Part shown: in pieces, positions 46,101 to 60,300 of the stretch
How positions within the stretch are numbered: the first letter of the stretch is position 1
How the letters are laid out: each line of letters opens with the position of its first letter
Source: Drosophila miranda
Lineage: Eukaryota > Arthropoda > Insecta > Diptera > Drosophilidae
Direction: 5' to 3'
NCBI RefSeq assembly: GCF_003369915.1
Contig: NC_046677.1
Location: forward strand, 19,796,913-19,860,912
DNA length: 64,000 nucleotides
The notes under the pieces: model-generated
What the model saw: the letters and a program-made list of their open reading frames with translations, nothing else
The model's database searches: none
What the model was told of the DNA's origin: nothing
Position numbers and translations under genes: made by a program

Positions 46101-49100
46101 TGTCCTCAGTGTCCTTGGTGTCCTTTGAGTTGGTCATATGTGGCATAACAAATGTCGAGCACTGTATTCTCATTGATATGGTCGACGCTTTATGCTTAGC
46201 AGGGGATTTTACTCCATGAAATATGCAGCCAGAGGCGAAGGTGTTGAACCACATCTATGGATAGAATGAAATTTAAGCCAAAAATAAAAGAAATGATATA
46301 TACGACAAAAGGATACCCGTTAAAATGCAACCAAAATGCCATAGAGAATCTTCCTTTTCCTGTAATAATTATGCGATCGAGATACATTTTGGAAAGATGG
46401 TTATGATGGGTAATCCTGCACAGAAAATACCCATCTATGCTTTATGGATTCACTACTTTCTTTCACTTGCACACATCTACCAGAGTGTTCCACGCTTACA
46501 GGCTATAAAATGTATGTAGAAGTGCCTTCTCAGTAATGCTCTCCACTGATCCACAGCCGTAGTGTGTCTCTTGAAATTGCATTCTTTATGACAGTCACAC
46601 CTTTTGGCAATCGGCTCTTGAGCAACGCCAGCAAATTGCAGAAGCTGCAGCTCACAGAGAGTTTTACATAAATCGAATTATGGAGAGAGAGAGATGGGAC
46701 GGGACAGGCCAGACAGGACAGATATCTGCATGGGATGGATATTATGCTAAAACGAAGGCAGAAGGGCACTTCGGGCTAAACAAATTCAAATGGAAAATGG
46801 AAAATGACAGAAGCAGGAGCGAACAGCAGCAGCAGCAGCAGTAGAACTAGAAGCCAGCAAGTAACACGGAACCGAGACGGCTCTTGACAGCTAACAAGCA
46901 AACGGAACGCATTAGAAACAGCTCACCAGAACCAGAACCAACTACAAGATACGTAGATACGTACATATCGTATATATGTATCTTGAAGAGGGCGGAGAAA
47001 CTGTGGGATAGTTCGAGAGTTCTACAAGAATGCCAAAGAATCCACTTAAATGCGAGTGCACATCAGGTTTACATTGGGCGTGGGTGGGGAGGATAAGTCC
47101 TGTCTGTACACGAGTATCCAAGAGTGTCTTTCTGTCGGTACCTGGGAGTGTGTATGCGAGTGTCTATGGGGATAGGTATCTGTATCTGTATCTGTGAATT
47201 TCTAAGGGTCCCTCTGTATTTGTATGGGTTTCCCTGGGTCTATGCTTCTGCCTGAGAAGCATCTATGAGATTGTATGGTATCTGTGTGTTTGTATATCAC
47301 GAACATTTATCTTTGTGTCGTTTTGCCCAGCACTTAAGCCACACTAAAACACCAACACCACTACGCACTCCACTCTCCCTCACACGCACACACACACACA
47401 GACATACACGTACATTAAAATCTTTCTTCTGAGCACAGCATTCGAGCCATTCCCGTTAGCGCCATAATGAAACGCAATGGAACTGTTATTGAGGGAGATT
47501 GGTAGGGGCAGTGGTAGCGGCGGCCTGGCTGAGAGGCGTGGTTCCTGGTCTCTGGCCCTTGGCCAAAAAAGCCGGGGGCCCCAGCACTCGCTTCATTTCA
47601 TGAAAGTATCTCTAGGATACGCACACACGCAATGGTCCACTCCACTACGAACATTTCGCATTTGGTACCCGGCACTTGGCACGGGCGTATATTGAATTTG
47701 TATTTATGATCTGCCCATAAAATACAATAACACCATTAAAATAGCTGCAACCAATGCGCCAGTTGTGCTGAAGAGAGATCTAGACGCATCTGGAATGCTC
47801 TAAAGGAAAGTTGAAAAAGGGAAGAGATTGTTTTGGCGATTATTGTAAAGATGTAGATTTCAGGAAGTATGGAAAGTATCTGGAATATACAAATGTTATA
47901 TTAACGAAAAACTATTTGAAATAACAGAAATTTGAATCAGAAATGTATGATAAGGAAATAGTTTTGATATTTGTATGCATAATTCCGTTGAGAAAGATAG
48001 GTATTTAGGTACAATGTCCTTTGTATTAAGGAAAAATTTGTATAATAATAATATAGCTAAAATCAGAGTTATTTTAGTAGTCGATTATTTTGAAGCAAAT
48101 CTAAAAAAGTAGTGCTCACACTTCTTCCACAAGAAATATCTATTATATATTTCAAAATATGATTCTGCAATTATTCTCAAAATATTCAAGAATTTATCCA
48201 CAATCAGGCGTCTTAGTAGGCTATTATTTTGTTATTCAATCACAGTAAGTGTCAGTAAATTTCGTATTTTCCTGGCAATATAATCCGCCAAGTGTGAGTA
48301 CCTTTTCTATGCCCTTTCCTCGTTACCCATTACACATTTGGCCCACACCCACACCCACTACCCCGAATAGCATCCTTTAGCCCATCATACCCTTATAATA
48401 GTACTCGTAGCGAGCACCACTTTAACAGCCTGAAAACGCATCTTATGGCTACATTTGTGTTCATTCCGCACGTTCGGATGGACGTATACGTCTCCATCGC
48501 ACAGCTCCGGCTCTGAACTACTCCTTGGCCGTCTGCCGTGTACAATGTACGGTGTATGCCATGTCTCCTGTCCATGTCCTGTTGCTTGCGGTTTACTATT
48601 TTATGCCATTATAGCCCAGAGTTTGGTTTGCCGGTCGGCATAAATTTATTTGGTATCGAGAGGAGCAGCGAATGTCGAGTGGCGGCGTTGGCATCGGTGA
48701 CGGCGACGGCAAACGGAAATTACCATTTTATTATTGCAGGCACTGGTGCTGGGCTCGGTCATGGTCGATGCCCAACCCAACCCCAACTCTTGGGACCGCA
48801 CTGGATGAGCCTTATTGAATTCGCATTAAAATTGGTAATGGATATATGCAGATACACGAACACAGCCTGCTGCTGCTGCAGATGCAGATACATAAAGAGC
48901 GAGTGGGCTGCCAATATGTATGTATATTTATTTGTGCCAGTGTTTGTATTACAATATTATAGCAGAGGGCTTAAGTTCATGTTTGGGGGCTTATGATAGG
49001 TTAAGTGCCAGTTTTGGTCTGGATTTTGGTGTCTGATTGAAGGGCGACTGAGAGGGCGTGTGATTTCGTGTGATTGGGGTATAATGATGGGTTTAATTGT

Positions 49101-52100
49101 TGGGAATAATATTCATATTATTATCGTCCAAGAACGACCAAGTATTACGACTATCACCACGAACCGGAAAATCGTCTTCATCGTCTGTTATATCTTCCAC
49201 GGTATATTGATTGGCTTCTTGTTTAGCTTTCTTATCGGGGTCTTCGTAGTCGATGAGCACCCCAGCGACAAAGAAGAATTCGTCCAGCGTCTCGGTCCAT
49301 ATTTGCATATGCTTTTCAATGTTTTGGTTTTTGCGAATAGCTTCAGCTTTGATCAGTTCCGTCAGCTCTTGGCCCGACCACTTGGCGTAACTTCCCTTGG
49401 GACCAAAGTCATCGGACACATTTGACACATCGTAGACCACGTCCCGCAAAGCGACCAGGTATCGGCGACCCTTGTTGGTGCAATTGAATTCTTCAAGCAG
49501 CTTCTTAGTCAGAACGAGTCCACTCAACGGTTCCATCTGTATGGTGTGGCCCGCATCCATGTAGTCCTGCTCGTCGTAGGTGTCCCTATTGGTTCGCGTC
49601 TGCTTGAAGACCAAATAAGCCAGCACGACAGCAGCGGCTATGATGGTGTACACCGAGGTTGCTGCCTCACGGAACTGCTCGCTCCACAACTTATCTAACA
49701 CAGACGACATTTTTTTCGTTTTACAGCAACTATTTTCCTTTCGGTAAAACTACCAGAATGTTTTATTGTTGAGTTTTGTTTAGACTGACGATTTCCCAGC
49801 ACTGCCTTGTAACCGATGGATATACTTTTGTGATGATCAAGAAACAGCCTACTAAGCAATAGTTTTTTCTTGTTTCTTATGCCCCCAGAAAGGGAGTTTG
49901 GTGTAGGGTTGTAGACTACTATTCTATCGGCTCTGTTCTTTTTTTTTAAAGTTTTTTCCGGCTAAAATAATGTAACTCTGTTCTGCATAATTTGTATACC
50001 TAATTAAGTGGAAAATTTATAAAGAAATATACATACAACAAGAGGTGTACAGTCAGCTAATTTTGTTTGCAATCAATAATGTTAAAAATTCATATCGTTT
50101 ATGAAAGCAAGAATGAAAGTAAGCGAAGAAAAAAAAAACAGTAAGGTATTAAAAATGCGATAAAATGAAAACTTTTAGATGGATCTTGCGCGAGGCAAAA
50201 ATTAAGTTGCAGATCCCATCATCATAAGAAGAATTTGCAAAAAAATCTATCTAATCGAAAAATCTATTTGCAAAAATTCAAATCCGCGGTTTGGTAAATT
50301 GGCGGACTTTCATTATTTGTAATTTATGAATAATTGAAAGAGTATTGTATGAACTTTAATTGGATGTTTCATTCGTGGCGATGCAATGGTTATTTGTGAA
50401 GATATATTGAGCCAATCTTAAAGTTTCGTTTCTTTTTCTATGGTATGGTCCCTGTTGTCGAGAAAAATTAGCTTATATATACTTAGTTTTAAGCAAGGGC
50501 ACAAATACCCTACATAAAGAAAAAAGAGAGAAGAAAAATGGCCACACTATGAAAAGACAAGAAGGTCACATTAGTTTGAGCAGTCGAAGAAAGAGCCGGG
50601 AGAAAAGACGAAGCGTGCGTAGACATATTATAAACATATAAGAATAAAATGTATTAACCTCCTTTTGCAAATAGGAAATAAAACGCAACCAACGCCTAAG
50701 TACCTATGAAGATAAGCGATTGTGTTTTATCCGCAATTCTCACGTTCCTGGACTCAACAGTCCCATTTTTAAATTTTAGTTATTTAGTGGCTTTAATTTC
50801 CGACAATAAAAGCTACTAATCATTAAATCATTGCCCAATGATAAAGGTGCACAGTGAAAACCAATAGTTCCAGTTCCAAGTCCGGACTCAGTCTCTGAAT
50901 TCGGCTTTGTGATTAGTCCCAGATATATGTTAAATTATATTAAACTATGTGTAAATTTCACCGTCCAGAGCTGCACGGACATACTGTGGAGTTTAGTGCA
51001 GTTAATTAAATCTATTATAGTGCCGACAAATTCCAAGAACACTCACAACTATAAACAAGCATTTAGCCTTTCGTACCACATATCTATTATCTCCAATACC
51101 TCCCTTTGTTTTTTGTTCTTTCACTTCAACCATCAGGTATGGTGGTCTCCCTGTCCGAGCAGAGAATGTCCGGAGGAGCCTGAGCTGGAATTGGCCGTGC
51201 ATCAATGCGTTGACTATTGTTTGATGCAAGAGCAAGTTAATCCCCAGCTTTATACGAGTACGCCGGCGTATAATGTTTATCCAACAACAAAAACAACAAA
51301 AGCAGCAGCTAGGACATCAACCTCCACAGAGAGGATTACAACAACAACAAATGCCATGAGCACGACCAGCACGGGGTATGCCACAATGGAGTCAGAGACA
51401 GAGTCGGTCGCAACATCATCGTCCACAACCACATCAACAACTACCACCACTACATCGCCGGCATCATCATTACCAGCATTATTCGCAACGCAAACGAGAA
51501 GCAGATACCAAGAAGTACTTAATATGTCATCGACCATGTTCCCGCCACTGGAGAATGCATCAGCCATGTCGTTGGTGGTGCAGCCAGGACCAGAAAAGGA
51601 CCAGGAGGAGCAGCAGCCATCGTCAGCTGAATTGTCAGCCATGTCCATGCAGGGATTGAATTGTAAGTGACATGATGAACCCTTCTTTGAATCTCCCCTC
51701 TCCGACTGACCACAGGCATTATTATCATCGTAACTTGGTTCTGCTGGGTACTCCGTTGTTCTTCCTTTCAGTTAGCCTCTCCTCCTACTACTCCAACCAT
51801 TCATCGAAGCTCGTGTCCATGTCCATGTCCGTGTCCGTGTCCGTGTCCGTGTCCGTGTCCATGTCCTTGTCCATGTCTATGTCCGTATCCTTGTTCATGC
51901 CACTATCCGTGTGTGTGTTTTACTTTTATTAGTTTGTTTTTCCCATCTTTTGTGCAATGGAAGCAGGAGGAGAGCAGCAGTAGAACCAGGAATTGTGGAT
52001 GGGTAGAAACTTGCACCATAAAAGCCAAAGACCGAGTCGACTCTCAATGAAAACTACGAGTAAAAAAAAATATATAAGTATAATTCAACCTGTCCCACTC

Positions 52101-55100
52101 TGTTTGTGGATTGTGGGAGTGCAATGTGGTGCGGTGGTTGGGTGGCTTGGTGATTGTCATTAAAGCCTGACGTTTTGTGTGGAGCCAAAGTTTACGGTGG
52201 CAAAACTTTTCTCCAATTCTGTAGAAAAAAACTTCACAAAAGGCGTTTTTATTTCATATTATTAAAAGTGTGTGACAATGGGAATGGTAGATGGCTAATG
52301 GAGGGGTAAAAATGCACACGAAAAAATCCAGTATGAGAGCTGATATTAGCATTTGTTGCATAAGAAAGAGATTTCTATTATTTTTGGAATATTATTTTTG
52401 GATAAAAGTTCTTTGTAAAGGAATGACGAAAGGAATTCCTAAAAAAAGAATAAGATCTATTCTTCTATTGATGATTTGATTTTACCAAAGACTATACTAT
52501 TACCAAGATGTTGTATGGGGAAGCATAAAGCCCTTAATGCCGTTGTTTTTCGAGACGCATCTGTTTGCTGTAGCAAGGATTTTTTTTTTTTTTTTCTGGG
52601 ATGACATTCACCTCTCACCAAAGACTGGGTATATTGTTGTTGGATTTAGGGATCGACTTAACTTAGCAGCCTCAGGTACTGACGACCAGATGAAGCGTGT
52701 AGGCAGCTGGGCCGCTGTCAGAGACAAAGGATAGTCCAAGAGCCCAAGAGACATTTGCAGTGTCAGCATCGAACGAAAATTGAAATGGAAGTTATTCCTG
52801 ATTGAAGACTCCTCTAAATCCATACATATGTAGTACCTCGAAAACCTCCTAAATATCTCCCATTATTTCAGTTTGTGTGCATTAGAAAATCATTTCCCTC
52901 TTGTTTCACAATCATAAGTCATGCATCAGTGGCTCCTTCTATCTCTATTGTGCAGACAAAACACATTCAAAAACTTTGCTAATGTCCTGAACAGAAATCA
53001 AAATGTGAGAATTCCCAGCAAAGGGGCTTCGACCCTTCCCCCGAAACAGACAAAAGTGCATAACTAACTAAACATGATGGCATTACTGGGGCCTGTACAC
53101 TTGACACTTGGCACAATTGGAAATTGGTCATGCATGGCCAGGACGAGAGCCAGCAGAGGCAACAGAGACAGGCCCCGTACAGGACAGGGACAGTTTCGAC
53201 CAAGTTTAGATCGCCTTGGGGGTGCAGAACAGCATACGAAAAGAGCCAAAGCAATTTTCCTGCCTGTCTGATTATGTGAAAAACTCACTCCCTTCCCACA
53301 CACTTTGACAGCTTCCACAGACAGTAGCAGCCAGCAGAAGGAGGAGGTTAAGAGCATTAGCTGGGTCCACTCGGACAACGAGGATACCACCTATTTTATG
53401 CTGCAGATGCATCCCGACCTGGCAGAACCCACCGAGCAGCTGGGCATGGAAATCGAGCAGGATGCCAATGAAACGGTCACCGACATCCTCCAGCGTTTCG
53501 GCAAGGAGCGCCTGGTCGTGGGCAACATCAATCTCACGGATATGGACGATCTGGATCTGCGTTGCGGCGGTCTCGTCCGACGTTCGAACATCTCCGAAAT
53601 GGGACCCGAGGCCGTGCAGTGTATGATGCAGCGATGCACCTTCACCATGAATGCGCCAGAGATCTGTCCGCCGGACTACAAGGAGACGGATGAAACCATC
53701 TTTTGGATTTACTTCCTATTGAGGTAAGTTTTTGGAATTTAGAACATCGAGTGCCATAACGTTTTCTCTTTTCTCTATAGATTTTTGGCCACTACAATGC
53801 TGTCAGCGGGCGTGACCATAATGGATCCCATAGCCCTGACAATGATTGAGAAGTTTGGTGGAGATTTTGGACGCGAGCGTTTGTTCTCCAGCATTGGTAT
53901 GGCCATATTCTCGCCGATAACGGGCATTATGATTGATTATTCGTCGCGGGGCCTGGGATATACCGACTATTCAGCGGCGTTCTATACGTACGATGTGCTC
54001 CTGGTGATATCGACCATGTCGGTGCTGATGATGCCGCTGGGCGAGAAACTGCCGGCCGATAATGTGTTTAGGGATTTGTGGAATCTATTAAAGATGCCCC
54101 ACGTAATTGCCTTTATTACATTCCTGTTTGTTCTCGGCAACTTTTGGGGCTTCATCGAGAGCTTCCTCTTCCTGTATCTGAAGGAATTGGGGGCACCCAA
54201 CTATCTGCTTGGTGAGTTCTCGTCGTCATTAGTGGTTACTTTTTGGTACTTTTTGTGTGTTTGGTACGAATTGGATTGAATTTTGGATTTGAATCCATTT
54301 ACAGGCATCACCATTACGGTTGGCACAGTGAGCAGTATCCCCTTCCTGTATGGGGCGGAGAAAATCACACGCATCTTTGGTCACGTTAATTTGATTATCA
54401 TTGCTTTCTTCTCGCATGCCGCCCGCCTGGTTGGCTATTCGTTTATCGAGTGAGTGCCGAACGGCCGAACAGCCGGATCGATGTTTGCTTAATGCAATAT
54501 CAAATTGAATTGCCTTCTTCTTCTTCCTAGGAATGCCTGGTGGTGCTTCCCCTTCGAGGCCCTGGAGTCATTATCCTGCCATCTGATGTGGGTGGCAGCT
54601 GCCACATACTGTTCCATTCTGGCCCCAAAAAGTTTGCTGGCCACTCTCATCGGTGTCCTTGGCATGGCCCATTTCAGTCTGGGTGAGCTTCGTCGGCCAT
54701 CTCTCCTTCTCTAATGAGGCACTTTCATTACATGTAATCACATTTTGTTTGTCCCGTTCGTACAGGTCGAGGCAGTGGCAGCTTCACTGGAGGCCTGCTC
54801 ATTGGGCAGTTCGGCACTCGAGATGCCTTTCGGTATATGGGCCTGCTGGCCGTTGTCGGCGGCATTGCCTATGGCCTGCTCCATCTGATTTGGCTGCGTA
54901 AATTCGATCACACTACCGATGATTCGGAGGAGGAGGCCGAGGCCGTGGAGGCTGGCGAGACGGAGAAACTGACAGAGCCGGCTACCAAGGAGCAGGGCAC
55001 TTCCATGTCCCTGGAACGTTTGAGTCTAATGATTAAGTACAATCAGATTGGCAGTTTGTCATCGTTGCCCAGGGGATCGAGGGTAAGTTTTGGGGGTCCA

Positions 55101-57292
55101 GGACTGCAGAGGCTCTTCATTTGGAGACTCTTTTGATTAGTTAGGGGGTATCCAAACGACTTGGGTGGAGAAAATATCGGTTTAATTCACAGTTCGATGT
55201 GTTCTTTATCCGGTATTTGAGGAATTAGATATTTGAAATATGTTTCAACAATTTATGACAAATTTATTAGGGGGAGCGGGAATTTTGGGTGGAGATCTAT
55301 AAAAGGCCTCATATCAAGAATGCGGGATGGAATGTTACTTTCAGTAAAACGAGAATTTATTTGACCGATATTATTTCTAGCATAAATACTTGCCACTTCA
55401 AGGACCTCTGGGCGATAGACAATTGAATATTTCCAGCCATATTTTCTAATTAAAACCTCGTACTCACCAGGCTGATATCCATGACCATTTGTCAGTGCGT
55501 CGCAGCAGCTACAATGTGGAGTCCTTGAGAGGCGTGCCCCGGCATGGCGTCATCGGCAGCAGTGCCTCCAAGGTGGATATTCTGCGTTCGGCACTCGAAA
55601 TCAATCACAAGTCCTCGAACAACTCGATGCTGAACAAGGCCGATAACAAGACGTCGAATCAATCACTGGGCCGCAACCGCGCCGACAGTGCCCCGAAATT
55701 GAATCACAGTAATCTGAAGAACATTTCCCAGCCCGCCCTGGAGGGTGTTGTGCTCGAGGTGAGTCCTCGCTCTCCCCTCATATAGACCAAAATCTCTGCC
55801 TCTCCCCCGTGTGTATCTGTGTGTGAATCTCTGTATTGGAAACGTATGAGTGTGTTGGTTGTATCTCGCTGATTGCTGTCAATTGTTTTGATTTCTGTTT
55901 TTGTCTGTTGGATTTTGCTCTGCTCCCTCGCCTGATTCTGGTTTGATTTTTAAATACCCAACATCTGTTGCCACAATAACTTTTTAGCATACGGCCGAGT
56001 GTCCTTTGTAGCTTCCTGTCTTTGGTTTTTGTGACTTGACAACCGGATGCCGGGGCTCAACTGCATCCGCTTTGGGGCCTTTGTTGTTCTGCTTCTCTCT
56101 GCTTCCCACTGCGACTGGGAGGCTCTTTTGGGATGTTGTTGTTTTGTGTGTGTTTGGCTTTCGGTTGCCTTTCTTGAATGGTCGTTTCTTTTGATGCCGC
56201 TCCAATGGATTCGATTTCTCGTTTCTGCCACTCCCATTGCCACTGTGTTCCTGCTGTCTAGCTCGAATTGGAGTCGGCTTTATTGGTTTTTGTTTTCAAC
56301 GCAAACATATGCGCCACTGGGGCGCCATTTTGCCAATTTAGTTGCCGAGCAGCACCCCGACAGAGAACTTTAAAAAATGCTCAACTTAGTTTCATTTTGG
56401 GAATTGAAAGAAGCTTAAAAGTTTGTTGTACTTTTAGCAGCTTTTTGGGGGGAAATTGTAACTCATTATTAATTTATATTTGTTGAAAATTAGGGAATCG
56501 TAGCAACAGAAGTACCTTATTGATCAAAGATTTCACTGGAAGTAGTACAACATTTTGGAACTATCAGAAAAGCTCGAAGCTAAACTCTTTTTTATTAATA
56601 TTTAGTGAATTTTCTGCCAAAGTTTTGCTTTTTAAACTCTCTTCAGAACTCCGTTTCGAAGCAATTATATTCTTCGTCTGTTTTTTCTTTAGAATTCCAA
56701 CACAATTTATTGCAGAAACTTCAATTGAAAATTGCAATCGAACAAACTATAAACAATTTCATCTGCCGTATCCTTTAATTAAAACTTTCCAATGATATAT
56801 GTAATCCATACAATTGATTTTACTTGCCCTGAAGGAAACCAAGCCCTACATATCGGCTCTCCTTCTACTCATATAGGACCACACTTACAGCCCTCTAGCC
56901 ATTCATTTGAGGGCCATACTCATAATACAACTTTATACCCGCTCTCTTTCTCTGCACTTACATATACTATACGTGAGGCTTGTCAAAGTTAATATCATAA
57001 TTAATTTTCAATGCTTTGAAGCGATGCTTTTATGGCAACCAGGCAACCATAATTCAATAAATCAAATGTGGTTGAGCGGCAAGAGCAAAGAAAAATAAAC
57101 CAACAAATTAATGAATTTATGAACAAGACAAAGTTTTGCCTTTTGCTCACTTCGACTGCACAAAACAACCCCATCTGATGCGAGAACAGAGCCAACTGAC
57201 AGTTTTGGCCATACACATCACTGAACAACCAAACAAAGCCAAAGTCAGAGCAAAAACCAAAAGCCAGAGTTCACTTCAGCTATTAAAAATAA

Positions 57293-57324
<32 letters not shown>

Positions 57325-60300
57325 GACCGAGAAAGAGTTAGAGTTTGGAACCTCAGCAGGGAGTTCCTCTATCCGGAGTTGATAGAACCCGTCCGTCGCG
57401 TCGCTTGCAAATTGCAGGCCAGTAGTCCAGATCGCAAAACCCATTCCCAATCCGAAACCCGGAAGCCATACCCAGCCAAAACTTCGCTTTGTGCAAAATA
57501 AATTTGCCAAAAACCAGAGAGCAGAGAACTTCCTATTTCAATATTCGTATGAGTGTATGACTTTGTGTATGGGTGGGTGTGTGTGAATGAGTGCATCTCT
57601 ATCTCTATATATATATATATGTACTTGTATATGGATAATATATGCTATAGCCAAAAATGCCATTCGCATACAAACAGGGCGTGGAATCAACATTTTTCCC
57701 CAGCCGCATGAAAAAGTATCCAAGTGGTTTGTTAACTTCAATACCCGCTGTGGATTTATCCGTAATACCCAGCTCCATGTTAATGGTAATGTACAAGAAT
57801 CCAACAGAAACAAAAACATTCGAAAAAATATACTGAATAAAAACAAAAAAACAAACGAAAAACTATGCATGGAATAACGAGTGCAGAAATACCCTTTATT
57901 TTTTGGCAGAAGGTGAAATGATAAGAATTAGCAAAAGGATTTATATTATTATTTTTAATAGAAGGAAAGTACATTTCGTGAGGCTTTCACTATAATAGCC
58001 CCAAATCAGTTCCGTTGATTTTTTGTTGTATATAATATTTCATGTAGTAATATCTTCCTTCTTGACTATTTGCCAACAATTTGACCTAATCGATATGATC
58101 TTTCTGCCAAAAAGAGTACTTCGGCACACAAACATATGTAACTGCAAATGCATGGCGTGGCCTGGCATGTCCTTCTCCGTCCTGTCCTTCTCTGTTCTCT
58201 TCTGGGTTGTTCGGGGATGCATGCGCCCCAAAGTATGCAGCACTGAATACGAATAAACAGAGGAGCCAGCAGCAGAAGCAGTAGCAGCAGAACAGTGGCT
58301 GCTGCAACAGCACAAGAGGCAACATCGAGTGGCAGCAGCAGAACAGCATCATCCACCAAGATATTGCCTCTCACTGGGGGGATGGAAGCATGCAATGGCA
58401 TGTACAGTTCCCATTGCTGATGCATTTGTTGGTTGCCTCTTTTTTTTGCTGGTTTATGGGGGTTTTCGGGAGAACTTTTTTGGGGGAAAGAGGAGCACAA
58501 GGAGAGAGGTTCATGGGTCGCAGTTTGCCAAGCCATCCGGGCATTAAGTTATTTCGTTGAATTAAAGCCCGCACTTGCGCCATTTGACTTTTGGGCATCA
58601 CTTGTTTTTATATGCATAACCCACAAAAACCCAGCCCTCCATGCCACATGCCACATGGCCCTCATCGTCTCTGCATTCCTTCTCCTCTCATTACGCCCCT
58701 CTTTTCCATCTCTCACTCTCTCTGCTGCACGCTTAGTTGAGTTTAGTTTAATTTTGCACACTCGTCGAGCAATTTGAGCTCGCGCTCCTCACATCCCATC
58801 ACATGGGGTTTAGCATTATATTTTCTTCTTTATGCGTATTTTATTTTTTAAAGATTTTTTTCCCACAGCTTTTTCTCTTTGGGTAGCTTAAATAATGTCC
58901 TTTTTTTGTACTCTCTGATTTTTGTTTAGGTTTTACGCCAAATGATTTGTTGTTGAACTTAATTCAAGTTGACAAAAAGTGAATAACAATGGCAGCTGTT
59001 GCAAAAAGCAACAATGTTTGGTTATCCATGGGTTTTCGAGGGATGTATGGTTACGGGGGGGTGGATAGCTAGATGGGTGGGTAAATGGCTGTGGGTTGGG
59101 TGGAGATGGGGATGGGGATGGGGATGTGGATGGATGGGTGTAAAAGAAAAACATAGCCATAGAGTAAACAAACAAGGAAAAAGCATAGCAAAAGGCAACG
59201 TCTGTTCGAATGTGGCAAATGATTTTAAACTTTGAAATCTACAGTGAGGCAAACTAGATTCGATCGGGCTCACTCGCCCAGCGCTCTGAGAGAGTCGTAT
59301 GAGCGAGCGTTTGACACGAGCGTTAACAGCGTGCCGTTACACCGATCGGTAACAGCCTTTTAACTGAGGGAGTTCGCCTGCTGCGGTAGCATACTGTTAA
59401 CGTGGGCTGCTAATAGGTTAAGAGGAACCTTTATTCGATCTGCTTCCCTGTACAGTAGATAAAAGACGGGAGTTAATGAAAGATATAACCGAAATTAGTC
59501 GACAAGATAAGTTGTTCTTTTAACTTCATACAATAACTACAAATGACAATATTCTAAATTTGAAAAAAATATTTAGAAACGTATTGTCTTTGTGCTCTTT
59601 TTTCTTTCTTTGCCCTCGAACTACAGTCCATAGCCTGCCATAGTACTAACAACAAGCATACCAATCGCATTCTCAATATTTTACTATTGCCATGGCACGT
59701 ACATATGTTTGTACGAAGGAATGAATGACTGAATGAGTGAAAGTATGTGCGAATAAATGTACATATGTATGTATGAATGAATGAATGTATGTTTTTAGTT
59801 CCTTCTTCGATTTCCTGTTTGTTCTCCCTGCTTCTATGGCTTCTGCTTTCCAGCTAGAAAATATTTCCCACACACACACAAGCACAGAAAAGCCCGCACA
59901 CACAGCCACCCATATAGATTTCCATTGGCTCTCTTTTTTGCTGGTATTATTTTTATTTCTTGGGCTATGAAAACGATTTATCGATGTGTAAGAGGAAGTG
60001 GTAGGAAAAAAAGGAGAAATATTTATAGGAATGATCACAAAATGAATGCCACGTAATGCGACGCTGTTGGCAACATTTGTCATTGTTGATTTTGGCCAGA
60101 AACGACTTTATATCCCAGCATTCATACGCGTACATACATATATCGAGGCCAATAACTTCTTCAACATAACGCACAAAAAGTGAACGCGAAATTGCGCGTA
60201 AGTAATGCCCATTGTAAGTCCCGCTACGAGGGGAACGAGGAGATGGGGGCGTGAGTTTGAGAAGGCGATGGGGTGGGTGCTAGAGTCGAAGCAACAGAGG

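Larger units (their letters stand above)
43980..51136. other. Third intron of the MFSD6-type gene, hosting a nested gene
   Basis: 7.2 kb with many short repeats: CA-rich words at 45330-45730, (CAG)n at 46826-46842, (CA)n at 47381-47400 and GTCTATC/TGTATC runs at 47100-47200. It contains the cytochrome b5-like gene at 49093-49710 and a minus-strand exon-like frame at 46254-46045. Confidence 0.6.

Noticed and set aside
51277-51648. 123-codon Val/Asp-rich minus frame opposite exon 4 of the transporter
   Set aside because: An antisense reading of Thr-codon repeats.
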